DNA of 25,335 nt, from positions 1 through 25,335 of the forward strand of contig JAFAGM010000133.1 of the NCBI GenBank assembly GCA_023422775.1, given 5' to 3'. The stretch is from Pseudomonadota bacterium. GTDB taxonomy: Bacteria > Pseudomonadota > Alphaproteobacteria > Rhizobiales > Xanthobacteraceae. The notes under the pieces are model-generated. The model was not told the origin of the DNA, ran no database searches, and saw only the letters and a list, made by a program, of their open reading frames with translations. The position numbers and the translations under genes are program-made. Position 1 is the stretch's first letter, and each line of letters opens with the position of its first letter. Below, piece after piece: positions 7,758 through 15,859 of this stretch.

Positions 7758-8750
7758 ATGCGAATCACCATTCTCTTTGGCGGCACCAACAAGGAGCGCC
7801 TGGTTTCGGTCGCGAGCGCCCAGGCGCTGCACCGGGCCTTGCCGGAAGCCGATCTGTGGTTCTGGGACGTTTCCGATACTGTGCATGGGGTTGTTTCGCA
7901 GAAATTGCTCGCGCACACGCGTCCGTTCGAGGATGAATTCAAGCCGGATAGCCCCGGCCTGCCGCTCGAGGCGGCGCTCGACAAGGCGCGGTCTGAGGAT
8001 CGCGTGCTGGTGCTGGGCCTGCATGGCGGCCGGGCCGAGAACGGCGAACTGCAGGCGATGTGCGAACTGCGCGGGCTTCCGTTCACGGGATCCGGCTCGG
8101 CGTCGTCGAATCTCGCTTTCGACAAGATGGCGGCCAAGCGATTCGCGGCCTATGCGGGCGTTACGGCACCGGCCGGCATCGAACTGGCCAATCTCGATGC
8201 GGCATTCGCCGAATACGGCAGGCTGATCGCAAAGCCGGCGCGGGACGGGTCGAGCTATGGCCTGATTTTCGTCAACGCGAAACAGGATCTCGTCGCCGTG
8301 CGCAACGCCGCTAGGACCGAGGAATATTTGATCGAGCCCTTCGTCGCAGGCGTGGAGGCGACCTGCGGCGTGCTGGAACGGTCCGACGGCACGGTGCTTG
8401 CGCTGCCGCCGATCGAGATCGTGCCGGGCGAGGGCGCCTTCGACTACACTGCGAAGTACCTGCTGAAATCGACCCAGGAGATCTGCCCGGGGCGATTCGC
8501 GCCCGAGATCAGCGCCGCGCTGATGGACCAGTCGCTGCGGGCGCATCGGGCGCTGTCGTGCAGCGGCTATTCGAGGTCCGACTTCATCGTCTCGGCGAAG
8601 GGGCCGATTTACCTTGAAACCAACACGTTACCGGGGCTAACGGCTGCATCGCTGTATCCGAAGGCGCTCAATGCGCAGGGGATCGAGTTCGTGGATTTTC
8701 TCCGCGAACAGGTCGCGCTGGCCGAACGGCGCAGCCGCGCGCGGGGGTGA
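7758..8750 (+). CDS. ddl: D-alanine--D-alanine ligase
   Basis: An ATP-grasp enzyme that joins two D-Ala molecules for the end of the stem peptide. The 330-residue protein retains GGTNKERLVS near the N-terminus (the Glu corresponds to the Glu of the usual GG-S-ERE-S motif), LHGGRAENGELQ, KPARDGSSYGL, FDYTAKYL and the metal-binding LETNTLPGLT. Several motifs deviate from the textbook DdlB forms: TNKERLVS for SAEREVS, RAENGELQ for the usual GEDG-LQ, and LETNT for NEINT. The key Glu and Asn are kept and the sequence resembles what I recall for Bradyrhizobium and Nitrobacter. AGAGG (7744-7748) and AGCAGG are upstream. A second Ddl elsewhere in the genome would not be surprising. Confidence 0.92.
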   Translation: MRITILFGGTNKERLVSVASAQALHRALPEADLWFWDVSDTVHGVVSQKLLAHTRPFEDEFKPDSPGLPLEAALDKARSEDRVLVLGLHGGRAENGELQAMCELRGLPFTGSGSASSNLAFDKMAAKRFAAYAGVTAPAGIELANLDAAFAEYGRLIAKPARDGSSYGLIFVNAKQDLVAVRNAARTEEYLIEPFVAGVEATCGVLERSDGTVLALPPIEIVPGEGAFDYTAKYLLKSTQEICPGRFAPEISAALMDQSLRAHRALSCSGYSRSDFIVSAKGPIYLETNTLPGLTAASLYPKALNAQGIEFVDFLREQVALAERRSRARG

Positions 8751-9060
8751 GCGACCAAGCGAGCGATTAACAGCTCGTTAACCCGGAACTAACCTCGCCC
8801 AAGGATTTATTGCTAAAATCCTAAGAAATGTGGGGCAAACCCCTCAAAAGACGCCTCAAAGCGCGTCGCACTCCTCCCGAATTTACACTTTGTTTACCAG
8901 GAAGTCCGAAGGTTAACGCCGGCGGCGCATGTGGCGCTTGGCTGCCGGGCCGCGCTGTTCCGACTTCAGATCAGCACCAGGTCCGGCAAGCACGAGGCGT
9001 CATCTGAGCCCGGAACCCGCAAAAGACCTTGCGGGAACAACACTTGGACAGGCTCGTGCA
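8751..9060. other. Intergenic control region ahead of ftsQAZ
   Basis: This 310-bp gap breaks the otherwise tight cluster and is AT-richer than the genes. It holds a perfect CtrA-type full site (8767-8782), further TAACC and GTTAAC motifs (near 8789 and 8911), and TAAAAT (8814-8819) as a possible -10 without a clear -35. The second half is GC-rich and is open in the ftsQ frame from an ATG at 8929. I treat that stretch as untranslated, but it may be an N-terminal extension of FtsQ. Confidence 0.55.
8767..8782. promoter_or_regulatory. CtrA full binding site upstream of ftsQ
   Basis: TTAACAGCTCGTTAAC matches the alphaproteobacterial CtrA consensus TTAA-N7-TTAAC exactly (half-sites 8767-8770 and 8778-8782). 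CtrA is the cell-cycle response regulator known in Caulobacter to control ftsQA and ftsZ expression. The site lies 279 bp before the chosen ftsQ start and 147 bp before the alternative one. The motif is seen directly; occupancy is inferred. Confidence 0.6.
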
Positions 9061-10047
9061 ATGGATGGTGCAGGACGCCTCGCTCGGTCGCTGAGATCGC
9101 TGGGGCCCCAAGCTGACCTGAAAGCCGCCGCAATCGGGGCGGGCGTGCTGCTGCGCGAGCGGCTGGGCCGTCGTGCGCGTGTGCCTGCGAAGCGGGCGAT
9201 CGATCGCGCGCCGCCGAATCGGCTGGTGCGCCTGGTCGAGCGTTACCTTCCGAACCGCACGGGTATTGCGCTGACCGTGCTGATGCTGCTCGGCAGCACC
9301 GCGCTCGGCATCGTCAAGGGCGGCCATGTCGATAATTTCATGGCGGGGCTGAGCGATACCCGCAACGCGCTCGCCAATTCAGCCGGCTTCCGCATCACCA
9401 CGGTTGCCATCAATGGCCGCAAGCAGCTGAGCCAGGACGAGGTGCTCGCGATCGGCGGCGTCAGCGGTCGCTCCTCGCTGTTGTTCCTCGACGCCGAGAC
9501 CGTGCGCGACAGGCTCAAGGCCAATCCATGGATCGCGGACGCGACCATCCTGAAGCTCTATCCCGGCAGGCTGCAGATCGACATCGTCGAGCGCACGGCG
9601 TTTGCGCTGTGGCAGCAGGACGGACGGCTGGCGGTGATCGCGGAAGACGGCGCGGTGCTGGAGCCCTACATGCCGCGCCGTTTCGTGACGCTGCCGCTGG
9701 TGGTGGGGAAGGGCGCCGATTCCAGGGCCCGTGAGTTCCTCGCGCTGCTCGACCGCTATCCGCAGGTCCGATCCGTGACCAAGGCTGCGATCTTCGTCGG
9801 CGAACGCCGCTGGAATCTGCGCCTGAAGGATGGTCTCGATATCCGCCTGCCGGAGAACGATGTCGGCAACGCGCTGGCGCTCCTGAGCAAGCTCGACAAG
9901 GAGGACCGGCTGTTCTCGCGCGACATCGTCGCCGTCGACATGCGCCTGCCGGACAGGCTCACCGTGCAATTGTCCGAAGACGCGGCGAAAGCCCGCGAAG
10001 AACTTTTCAAGGAGAAGAAACCCAAGAAAAAGGCCGGTGACGCATGA
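9061..10047 (+). CDS. ftsQ: FtsQ, divisome bitopic membrane protein
   Basis: An inner-membrane protein linking the cytoplasmic and periplasmic parts of the divisome (the FtsQBL subcomplex). From ATG 9061 it has 328 residues: a basic cytoplasmic tail, one membrane segment at about 68-88 (GIALTVLMLLGSTALGIVKG), a POTRA domain (FRITTVAINGRKQLSQDEVL to LQIDIVERTAFALWQQDGRL) and the FtsQ beta domain, ending in a lysine-rich tail. ATG 9061 is preferred because GGACAGG (9046-9052) lies 8 nt upstream and the protein then begins MDGAGRLARSL. An in-frame ATG at 8929 would add 44 residues that look unlike a conserved domain. The ftsQ stop overlaps the ftsA start (ATGA, 10044-10047), which indicates translational coupling. 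Confidence 0.92.
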   Translation: MDGAGRLARSLRSLGPQADLKAAAIGAGVLLRERLGRRARVPAKRAIDRAPPNRLVRLVERYLPNRTGIALTVLMLLGSTALGIVKGGHVDNFMAGLSDTRNALANSAGFRITTVAINGRKQLSQDEVLAIGGVSGRSSLLFLDAETVRDRLKANPWIADATILKLYPGRLQIDIVERTAFALWQQDGRLAVIAEDGAVLEPYMPRRFVTLPLVVGKGADSRAREFLALLDRYPQVRSVTKAAIFVGERRWNLRLKDGLDIRLPENDVGNALALLSKLDKEDRLFSRDIVAVDMRLPDRLTVQLSEDAAKAREELFKEKKPKKKAGDA

Positions 10048-11363
10048 CCGGCCTCGATCGCAACCAGACCCCGAAGACGCGCCCGGTCGACCACAAGCGA
10101 ACGGCGCTTGTCGCTTCGCTCGACGTCGGCACCCACAAGGTCGCCTGCATGATCGCGCGGCTGAAGCCGTCGCCGCCGAGCGACGCGCTGCGCGGCCGCA
10201 CCCATGCGGTGGAACTGATCGGCTACAGCCAGATCCAGTCGCGCGGCGTCAAGGCCGGCGCGGTGGTCGATCTCGCCGAGTGCGAGCAGACGGTGCGCCA
10301 GGCGGTGGCGCTGGCCGAGCGCATGGCCAAGGTTCGCGTCGAGTCGGTATTGCTGTCGGTTTCCGGCGGAAGGCTGCAAGGCGCCCTGGTCGAGGCCGCG
10401 GCCGACATTCGCGGTGGTTCGGTAACGCCCGACGACGTCATCCGGGTGACATCGACCGGCATGCGCCACGCCACCGGTCATGGCCGCACCGTGCTGCACG
10501 CGCTCCCGGTCGGCTATGCGCTCGACGGCGTGAAGGGCATCCGCGATCCCCGCGGCATGGTCGCGCGGCAGTTCGGCGTCGATATGCACGTTGTGACGGC
10601 GGACGCCACCGTGGCCCGCAACCTGATGCTGGTGGTCGAGCGCTGTCACCTTAATGTCGAGGCGATGGCGGCTAGTCCCTATGTCGCAGGCCTTTCGGTG
10701 CTGACGGACGACGAGGCCGATCTCGGCGCTGCCGTGGTCGAAATGGGCGCCGGTTCGACCACGATCGCGACCTATTCAGGCGGGCGTTTCGTTCACGCCT
10801 CGGGATTTGCACTGGGCGGGTATCACGTCACGATGGATCTTGCACGCGGCGTCGGCGCATGCATTGCGGATGCCGAGCGAATCAAGACTTTATACGGCAC
10901 CGTGCTGACCGGCGGGTCCGACGCGCGCGAGCTCATGTCTGTTCCTTCCGCAGGCGAGGAACACGACGCGCCGCAGATCGTCTCGCGCGCCACGATCGCG
11001 AACATCGTCCGGCATCGCGCCGAGGAGATTTTTGAAATGGTCCGGGACCGGCTCCGGGATTCCCCCTTTGCGGCAGAGCCGCGGGCGCGGGTTGTCTTGA
11101 GCGGCGGCGCCTCCCAGCTCACCGGCACCGTCGAACTCGCCGCGCGCATTCTCAATCGGCCGGTCCGGATCGGCCGTCCGCTCGGCTTCGGCCGGCTGCC
11201 CAGCGAGGCCAAGAGCGCCTCGTTCGCGGTGCCTGCGGGCCTCCTGGTCTATCCGCAATACGCTCATCTGGAACACGTCGAACCGCGGCATACGCGGCAG
11301 CTCAGGACAGGGACTGACGGCTATTTCGGAAAGGTCGGACGATGGCTGCGCGAGGGCTTCTGA
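10044..11363 (+). CDS. ftsA: FtsA, actin-like membrane anchor of the Z-ring
   Basis: An actin/Hsp70-fold ATPase that tethers FtsZ filaments to the membrane and recruits later division proteins. The 439-residue protein has the phosphate-1 motif SLDVGTHKVACMI (about 24-36), RGVKAGAVVDLAECEQ of the 1C domain, AAVVEMGAGSTTIATYSGG (phosphate 2) and VVLSGGASQLTGTVELA (adenosine motif). It ends in a basic-hydrophobic segment, GKVGRWLREGF, that fits the membrane-targeting amphipathic helix. It overlaps ftsQ by 4 nt and lies 88 bp before ftsZ. Confidence 0.96.
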   Translation: MTGLDRNQTPKTRPVDHKRTALVASLDVGTHKVACMIARLKPSPPSDALRGRTHAVELIGYSQIQSRGVKAGAVVDLAECEQTVRQAVALAERMAKVRVESVLLSVSGGRLQGALVEAAADIRGGSVTPDDVIRVTSTGMRHATGHGRTVLHALPVGYALDGVKGIRDPRGMVARQFGVDMHVVTADATVARNLMLVVERCHLNVEAMAASPYVAGLSVLTDDEADLGAAVVEMGAGSTTIATYSGGRFVHASGFALGGYHVTMDLARGVGACIADAERIKTLYGTVLTGGSDARELMSVPSAGEEHDAPQIVSRATIANIVRHRAEEIFEMVRDRLRDSPFAAEPRARVVLSGGASQLTGTVELAARILNRPVRIGRPLGFGRLPSEAKSASFAVPAGLLVYPQYAHLEHVEPRHTRQLRTGTDGYFGKVGRWLREGF

Positions 11364-11451
11364 TGACCGGACCAGTAACCAAACGATTTTCACCAAATGT
11401 CGCGGCCGCCGGCCGAGGCGAACCAAAGCGCGCGTCGTAAGAGAGGCAACC

Positions 11452-13254
11452 ATGGCACTCAATCTGACCCCCCCTGACATCAGCGAGTTGAAACCGCGGA
11501 TTACCGTCTTCGGCGTCGGTGGAGCTGGCGGCAATGCCGTCAACAACATGATCACGGCCGGGCTGCAGGGCGTCGATTTCGTCGTCGCCAACACGGACGC
11601 GCAGGCGCTGACCATGTCGAAGGCGCAGCGCATCGTGCAGATGGGCACGCAGGTGACCCAGGGCCTCGGCGCGGGATCGCAGCCCGATGTCGGCGCGGCG
11701 GCGGCGCAGGAGGTCCTCGACGAACTCCGTGACCATCTCACCGGCGCCAACATGGTGTTCGTCACCGCCGGCATGGGCGGCGGCACCGGTACCGGCGCTG
11801 CCCCTGTCATTGCCAAGACCGCGCGCGAGATGGGCATCCTCACCGTCGGCGTGGTGACCAAGCCGTTCCACTTCGAGGGCGCGCGCCGCATGCGCACCGC
11901 CGAGTCCGGCATCGCCGAACTGCACAAGGTGGTCGACACGCTCTTGATCATCCCGAACCAGAACCTGTTCCGGGTCGCCAACGAGAAGACCACCTTCGCC
12001 GACGCCTTCGCGATGGCCGACCAGGTGCTCTACTCGGGCGTCGCCTGCATCACCGATCTCATGGTGAAGGAAGGCCTGATCAATCTCGACTTCGCCGACG
12101 TGAGGGCGGTGATGAAGGAGATGGGCAAGGCGATGATGGGAACCGGCGAGGCGACCGGCGACAAGCGCGCGCTGACCGCGGCCGAAGCCGCGATCGCCAA
12201 TCCGCTGATCGACGATTCCTCGATGAAGGGCGCCCGCGGCCTGTTGATCTCGATCACCGGCGGCAAGGACCTCACGCTGTTCGAAGTCGACGAAGCCGCA
12301 ACCCGGATCCGCGAGGAGGTCGACCAGGACGCCAACATCATCGTCGGCGCCACCTTCGACGAGAACCTGGATGGTATCATCCGCGTCTCCGTCGTCGCCA
12401 CCGGTATCGAGCAGGCGCAAATCGCGCGCAACCAGACCACGGCGCCGGCTGTTGCGACCACCGCGGCGGCCCCCGCCGCCGCGTCGCCGGACAATCGGCT
12501 GGCCGAACTGACTGCCCGCCTTCGCGCCGACAATGCCCGCCTGGCCGAGCGCGCCCAGAAGCTCGAGCCGGCGGTGGCGCAGCAGGCGCAGGCGCTGGCG
12601 GCGGCTGCCCCGCCGCCCGCCGCGCCGCCGCGCAATGTCGAGCGCGCCGCACTTGCTGCGATCGCCGCGGCGGTCTCGTCGGAACCTGCCCAGCAGGCCC
12701 CGATCCAGCCCGCGTCCTACGGCGACGTCACGGTTCGCCCGATCGCCCAGAAGCCGTCGCTGTTCCCGGACCACAAGGAAGCCGCCCGCGCCGAGCCGGT
12801 TGAGCCGGCGGCGCCGCCGGAGACCTTCATCCCGCAGGCGGCCGAGCGTGCGCCGCTCCGCACCCCGCGGATGCCCAAATTCGAGGATCTGCCGATGCCG
12901 GCGCAGGCCGAGATCCGGCAGGCCCGCGGCGAGCCTGAGGAGGAGCACCCGCAGAAGTCCAAGCTCTCGCTGTTGCAGCGCTTGGCCAATGTCGGCCTCG
13001 GCCGCCGAGACGAAGAGACCGAGCCGCCGATCGCGGCCCGCGCCTCCGGACCTGCCATGGCGCCGCTTCCCGAACGCAAGCCGCAGCGCACGGTCGCCCA
13101 GCAAATGGCGAATCAGGACCCGGTATCGGAGTATGCGAAACGTCCGGCGCCGCAGGGTCTGGACGCCCATGGCCGCCCCGCACCTGTTGCCCCGACGCCA
13201 CAGGGCGACGACCATCTTGATATCCCCGCCTTCCTGAGGCGGCAGGCGAACTGA
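11452..13254 (+). CDS. ftsZ: FtsZ, tubulin-like division GTPase
   Basis: Polymerises with GTP into the Z-ring that organises septation. The GTPase core covers residues 1 to about 320 with VFGVGGAGGNAVNN, the tubulin signature GGGTGTG (109-115) and the T7 loop NLDFAD (211-216), whose Asp completes the GTPase site of the next subunit. A Pro/Ala/Glu/Gln-rich linker of about 260 residues follows, ending in the conserved C-terminal peptide HLDIPAFLRRQAN that binds FtsA and other partners. At 600 residues it is far longer than E. coli FtsZ (about 380), a known trend in Rhizobiales. GAGAGG (11441-11446) precedes the ATG. The 88-bp gap after ftsA may hold its own promoter, but no clear motif is seen. 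Confidence 0.98.
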   Translation: MALNLTPPDISELKPRITVFGVGGAGGNAVNNMITAGLQGVDFVVANTDAQALTMSKAQRIVQMGTQVTQGLGAGSQPDVGAAAAQEVLDELRDHLTGANMVFVTAGMGGGTGTGAAPVIAKTAREMGILTVGVVTKPFHFEGARRMRTAESGIAELHKVVDTLLIIPNQNLFRVANEKTTFADAFAMADQVLYSGVACITDLMVKEGLINLDFADVRAVMKEMGKAMMGTGEATGDKRALTAAEAAIANPLIDDSSMKGARGLLISITGGKDLTLFEVDEAATRIREEVDQDANIIVGATFDENLDGIIRVSVVATGIEQAQIARNQTTAPAVATTAAAPAAASPDNRLAELTARLRADNARLAERAQKLEPAVAQQAQALAAAAPPPAAPPRNVERAALAAIAAAVSSEPAQQAPIQPASYGDVTVRPIAQKPSLFPDHKEAARAEPVEPAAPPETFIPQAAERAPLRTPRMPKFEDLPMPAQAEIRQARGEPEEEHPQKSKLSLLQRLANVGLGRRDEETEPPIAARASGPAMAPLPERKPQRTVAQQMANQDPVSEYAKRPAPQGLDAHGRPAPVAPTPQGDDHLDIPAFLRRQAN

Positions 13255-13605
13255 GATTTGTTACAATTCAGCCGACCGAAGGGGGCCCCCGCTGACACAG
13301 TTGGGGCCCTTTTCTGTTGTTGGACATCCGCTTGCGGTGATTCATGCAACCAACTGATTTTAAATCATTAATTATGTATTTCATGGTCGGATATTGCCGT
13401 GGATAACGTATACGGCCGCCTCGAAATTTGATGAACACTTGGCGCAAATGCGGCAGAGATAGGGTAACAATCCGTAAAAAAGCGTGAGTTGTGCGCTTAA
13501 GGGCAGTGATTATGGTCTGCCGTGACTTGGGGATGCCTAGAACGCGAATCGACGCGAAAGCGCGGTTCCTGTCTTTGGGTTAAGTCGGGTAGTGGGCGAT
13601 TACGA
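13255..13605. other. ftsZ-lpxC intergenic region
   Basis: This 351-bp stretch is markedly AT-rich between 13350 and 13500. It starts with the ftsZ terminator (13279-13313). A weak promoter-like pair, TTGTGC (13489-13494), 16 nt, TATGGT (13511-13516), lies about 90 bp before lpxC. The frame of lpxC is open back to a GTG at 13522, but that 28-codon extension does not look like LpxC. No gene is seen. Confidence 0.5.
13279..13313 (+). terminator. Rho-independent terminator after ftsZ
   Basis: AAGGGGGCCCC (13279-13289) pairs with GGGGCCCTTTT (13303-13313), an 11-bp stem with two G-U pairs and a 13-nt loop, followed by CTGTTGTTGG. It starts 25 bp after the ftsZ stop. It would end the ftsQAZ transcript and give lpxC its own promoter. 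Confidence 0.75.
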
Positions 13606-14565
13606 ATGAAATTAAGCCGTCAAACCACGCTTCGGTCGCAAGCCACCGTGACAGGCGTCGGCGTTCACTCTGGTTTACCTGTCAGCCTTACGATCGGATC
13701 TGCACCGGTCGATGCAGGGTTTGTTTTTATCCGCACCGGACTCGACGATGCCGACCGCGAAGTTCCCGCGCTTGCTGAATCTGTTATCGCCACCGATCTC
13801 GCGACCGTCCTGGGTGATCGGGAAGGTCCGCTGGTTTCCACCGCTGAGCATGTGCTCGCCGCCTTGCGCGGAATGGGCGTCGACAACGCCACCATTGAAA
13901 TAGACGGCCCCGAAGTTCCCATCATGGACGGCAGCGCGTCTGCCTTCGTCGCCGCCATCGATCAGGCCGGGATCGTGACCCAGTCCGCCGCGCGCCGTTT
14001 CATTCAGGTTCTGAGGCCGGTGCAGGTCGCGATGGGCGATAGCTTCGGCGAATTGCGCCCCCATGCGGGCGGCTTCCGCGCCGAGATCGAAATCGACTTC
14101 GTCAATCCGGTGATCGGTCGACAGAATTTCTCGCTCGATCTCAGCCCCGAAAGCTTCCGCCGCGAGATTTCCCGCGCCCGGACCTTCGGCTTCATGAACG
14201 ATACTGCGCGGCTGTGGAAGGCGGGCTTCGCGCTCGGTGCTTCGTTCGAGAATTCGGTGGTTTTCGACGACGAGTTGCTGCTCAACCCGGAGGGGCTGCG
14301 CTACCGCGATGAATGCGTTCGCCACAAGGTGCTGGATGCCATCGGCGATCTCGCGCTCGCCGGTCTGCCGTTGCTCGGCGCCTACCGTTCGGTGCGCGGC
14401 GGGCACAAGCTCAACCACGCCGTCCTGACGGCCCTGCTGGCCGATCGGAGCGCTTGGCGGGTGGTCGATAGCGAACCGGTACGCCGTCCCCGCAGCCAGG
14501 TTGAGGCCGGCGCGGGCATGGTGGGCGGCATGATCGCCCCGGCCTTTGGCCCGGACGTTTCCTGA
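13606..14565 (+). CDS. lpxC: LpxC, UDP-3-O-acyl-GlcNAc deacetylase
   Basis: A zinc amidase that carries out the committed step of lipid A synthesis in the cytoplasm. The 319-residue protein has the expected zinc ligands: His82 in AEHVLAALRGMG, and His240 and Asp244 in HKVLDAIGDLALAG. It also has the general acid/base His267 in GGHKLNHAV, and EVPIMDGSASAF. ATG 13606 is chosen because the protein then begins MKLSRQTTLRSQ, the usual LpxC beginning, leading directly into VTGVGVHSG. The link to ftsZ in gene order is typical of proteobacteria. The stop codon sits in the loop of a hairpin (14553-14578). Confidence 0.96.
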   Translation: MKLSRQTTLRSQATVTGVGVHSGLPVSLTIGSAPVDAGFVFIRTGLDDADREVPALAESVIATDLATVLGDREGPLVSTAEHVLAALRGMGVDNATIEIDGPEVPIMDGSASAFVAAIDQAGIVTQSAARRFIQVLRPVQVAMGDSFGELRPHAGGFRAEIEIDFVNPVIGRQNFSLDLSPESFRREISRARTFGFMNDTARLWKAGFALGASFENSVVFDDELLLNPEGLRYRDECVRHKVLDAIGDLALAGLPLLGAYRSVRGGHKLNHAVLTALLADRSAWRVVDSEPVRRPRSQVEAGAGMVGGMIAPAFGPDVS

Positions 14566-14578
14566 TTGCGAAACGTCC
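14553..14578 (+). other. Hairpin spanning the lpxC stop codon
   Basis: GGACGTTTC (14553-14561) and GAAACGTCC (14570-14578) form a perfect 9-bp stem with an 8-nt loop that contains the lpxC TGA. GGACGTTTC occurs again at 14611-14619, so the middle arm can pair with either side. No U-tract follows. It could be a weak terminator, an mRNA-end stabiliser or a switch. Confidence 0.45.
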
Positions 14579-14874
14579 CAGCATTTGGAACTTTGGTTTT
14601 CCGAATGTCCGGACGTTTCCGTCCTTGAATTGCTCTGAACTGTCCACAGCCCGGCGGTTCGAATTTCCCCAGTAACCACAATTGGTAACGATGGTATTCT
14701 GCCGCCTTAATCCGGGCGAATTGCCTGCGTATTCGGTTGGTTAGGGACCACTTTTCGTTTACACAGGCCCACGATTGCACGATAGAGCGGCACGGGCAGG
14801 GGAGTTGTGTCCATGACCGCGGTTCATCGACGGACGGGTTCCGTTACCATCCGCACCAGAGGCGTCTCAATTCC
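14566..14874. other. lpxC-bamD intergenic region
   Basis: A 309-bp gap. It starts inside the hairpin across the lpxC stop and holds a second GGACGTTTCC (14611-14620), an AT-rich segment around 14660-14760 with no clear -35/-10 pair, and a 26-codon ORF (14813-14893) with a strong ribosome-binding site. The bamD frame is open back to 14737, but that extension does not resemble BamD. Confidence 0.5.
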
Positions 14875-14893
14875 ATGTCGGCACAGCGCATGA
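14813..14893 (+). CDS. Candidate 26-codon upstream ORF (leader peptide) of bamD
   Basis: ATG 14813 is preceded by AGGGGAG (14798-14804) with an 8-nt spacer, among the best Shine-Dalgarno sites in the window. The peptide starts MTAVHRRTGSVTIRTRG and is arginine-rich, with no recognisable domain. It runs out of frame with bamD, and its TGA overlaps the in-frame bamD ATG at 14890 as ATGA. That geometry is typical of translational coupling. Whether the peptide is conserved or made is unknown. Confidence 0.35.
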   Translation: MTAVHRRTGSVTIRTRGVSIPCRHSA

Positions 14894-15795
14894 CGCTCGA
14901 ACAACGCACTTCATTTGGCATGTCCGGCCTCGCCAAGGCCCGACATAGGGCCGGACGCGCGCTGCGGCTGGCGGCGGGCCTGGTCGTGCTGGCTATCCCT
15001 CTGGGCGGATGCGGCACGGGCGCGCTGTGGGACAAGTTCACCGCCAAGGACGACACCTTCGTCGAGGAACCGGCGGACAAGCTCTACAATGAGGGCTTGT
15101 ACCTGATGAACCAGCGCAAGGATAACAAGGCCGCCTCGAAGAAATTCGAGGAAGTCGATCGCCAGCATCCCTATTCGGACTGGGCGCGCAAGTCGCTGCT
15201 GATGTCTGCCTATTCCTTCTACAATTCCGGCGACTATGACAGCTGCATCGGCGCCGCGACCCGTTACGTCACGTTGCATCCCGGCAGCCCCGATGCGGCC
15301 TACGCGCAATACCTGATCGCGGCTTCGCATTACGACCAGATCCCGGACATCTCGCGCGACCAGGGCCGCACCGAGAAGGCGATTGCGGCGCTGGAAGAGG
15401 TGATCCGCAAATATCCGACCTCGGAATATGCGACCTCCGCCAAGGCCAAGCTCGAGGGCGCGCGCGACCAACTCGCCGGCAAGGAAATGGATGTCGGGCG
15501 CTATTACATGCAGAAGCGCGACTACACCGCCGCCATCAATCGCTTCAAGACGGTCGTCACCCGCTACCAGACCACGCGGCATGTCGAGGAAGCGCTGGCG
15601 CGGCTGACGGAAGCCTATATGTCGATCGGCATCGTCGGCGAGGCGCAGACGGCGGCAGCCGTACTTGGACACAACTTTCCTGACAGCCGCTGGTACAAGG
15701 AAGCCTATAATCTCGTAAAGTCGGGTGGTCTCGAGCCGAGCGAGAACAAGGGTTCCTATATTTCCAGGGCCTTCAAGAAGATGGGTCTCGGCTGA
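14875..15795 (+). CDS. bamD: BamD, outer-membrane assembly lipoprotein (ComL/YfiO)
   Basis: The periplasm-facing lipoprotein of the BAM complex that inserts beta-barrel proteins into the outer membrane. Of its 306 residues, the first 45 form a lipoprotein signal with a hydrophobic run (LAAGLVVLAIPLGGC) ending in the lipobox L-G-G-Cys46. Tetratricopeptide-type helical repeats follow, including LYNEGLYLMNQRKDNKAASKKF, AYSFYNSGDYDSCIGAATRYV and GRYYMQKRDYTAAINRFKTVV. ATG 14875 has AGAGG 12 nt upstream. ATG 14890 overlaps the stop of a short ORF with a strong Shine-Dalgarno and would give a more normal 40-residue signal; ATG 14920 is also possible. The mature protein is the same for all three. 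Confidence 0.93.
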   Translation: MSAQRMTLEQRTSFGMSGLAKARHRAGRALRLAAGLVVLAIPLGGCGTGALWDKFTAKDDTFVEEPADKLYNEGLYLMNQRKDNKAASKKFEEVDRQHPYSDWARKSLLMSAYSFYNSGDYDSCIGAATRYVTLHPGSPDAAYAQYLIAASHYDQIPDISRDQGRTEKAIAALEEVIRKYPTSEYATSAKAKLEGARDQLAGKEMDVGRYYMQKRDYTAAINRFKTVVTRYQTTRHVEEALARLTEAYMSIGIVGEAQTAAAVLGHNFPDSRWYKEAYNLVKSGGLEPSENKGSYISRAFKKMGLG

Positions 15796-15821
15796 CAAGT
15801 CTGGGACGACAAGTCTGGGAC
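15794..15821. repeat. 14-bp tandem duplication at the bamD end
   Basis: GACAAGTCTGGGAC occurs twice head to tail (15794-15807 and 15808-15821), followed by a third GAC. The first copy starts within the bamD TGA codon. It is probably a replication-slippage duplication with no evident role. Confidence 0.7.
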
Positions 15822-15859
15822 GACTAGGTAAGTGGGCATTCATTCTGTGTCCATAACGT

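Noticed and set aside
11302..13215. 637-codon open frame on the - strand antisense to ftsZ
   Set aside because: It is low-complexity Arg/Gly/Leu-rich sequence, and the + strand is unmistakably FtsZ.
13370..13390. Two TTAA motifs in the ftsZ-lpxC gap as a CtrA site
   Set aside because: The spacing is 4 nt rather than 7, and the region is simply AT-rich.
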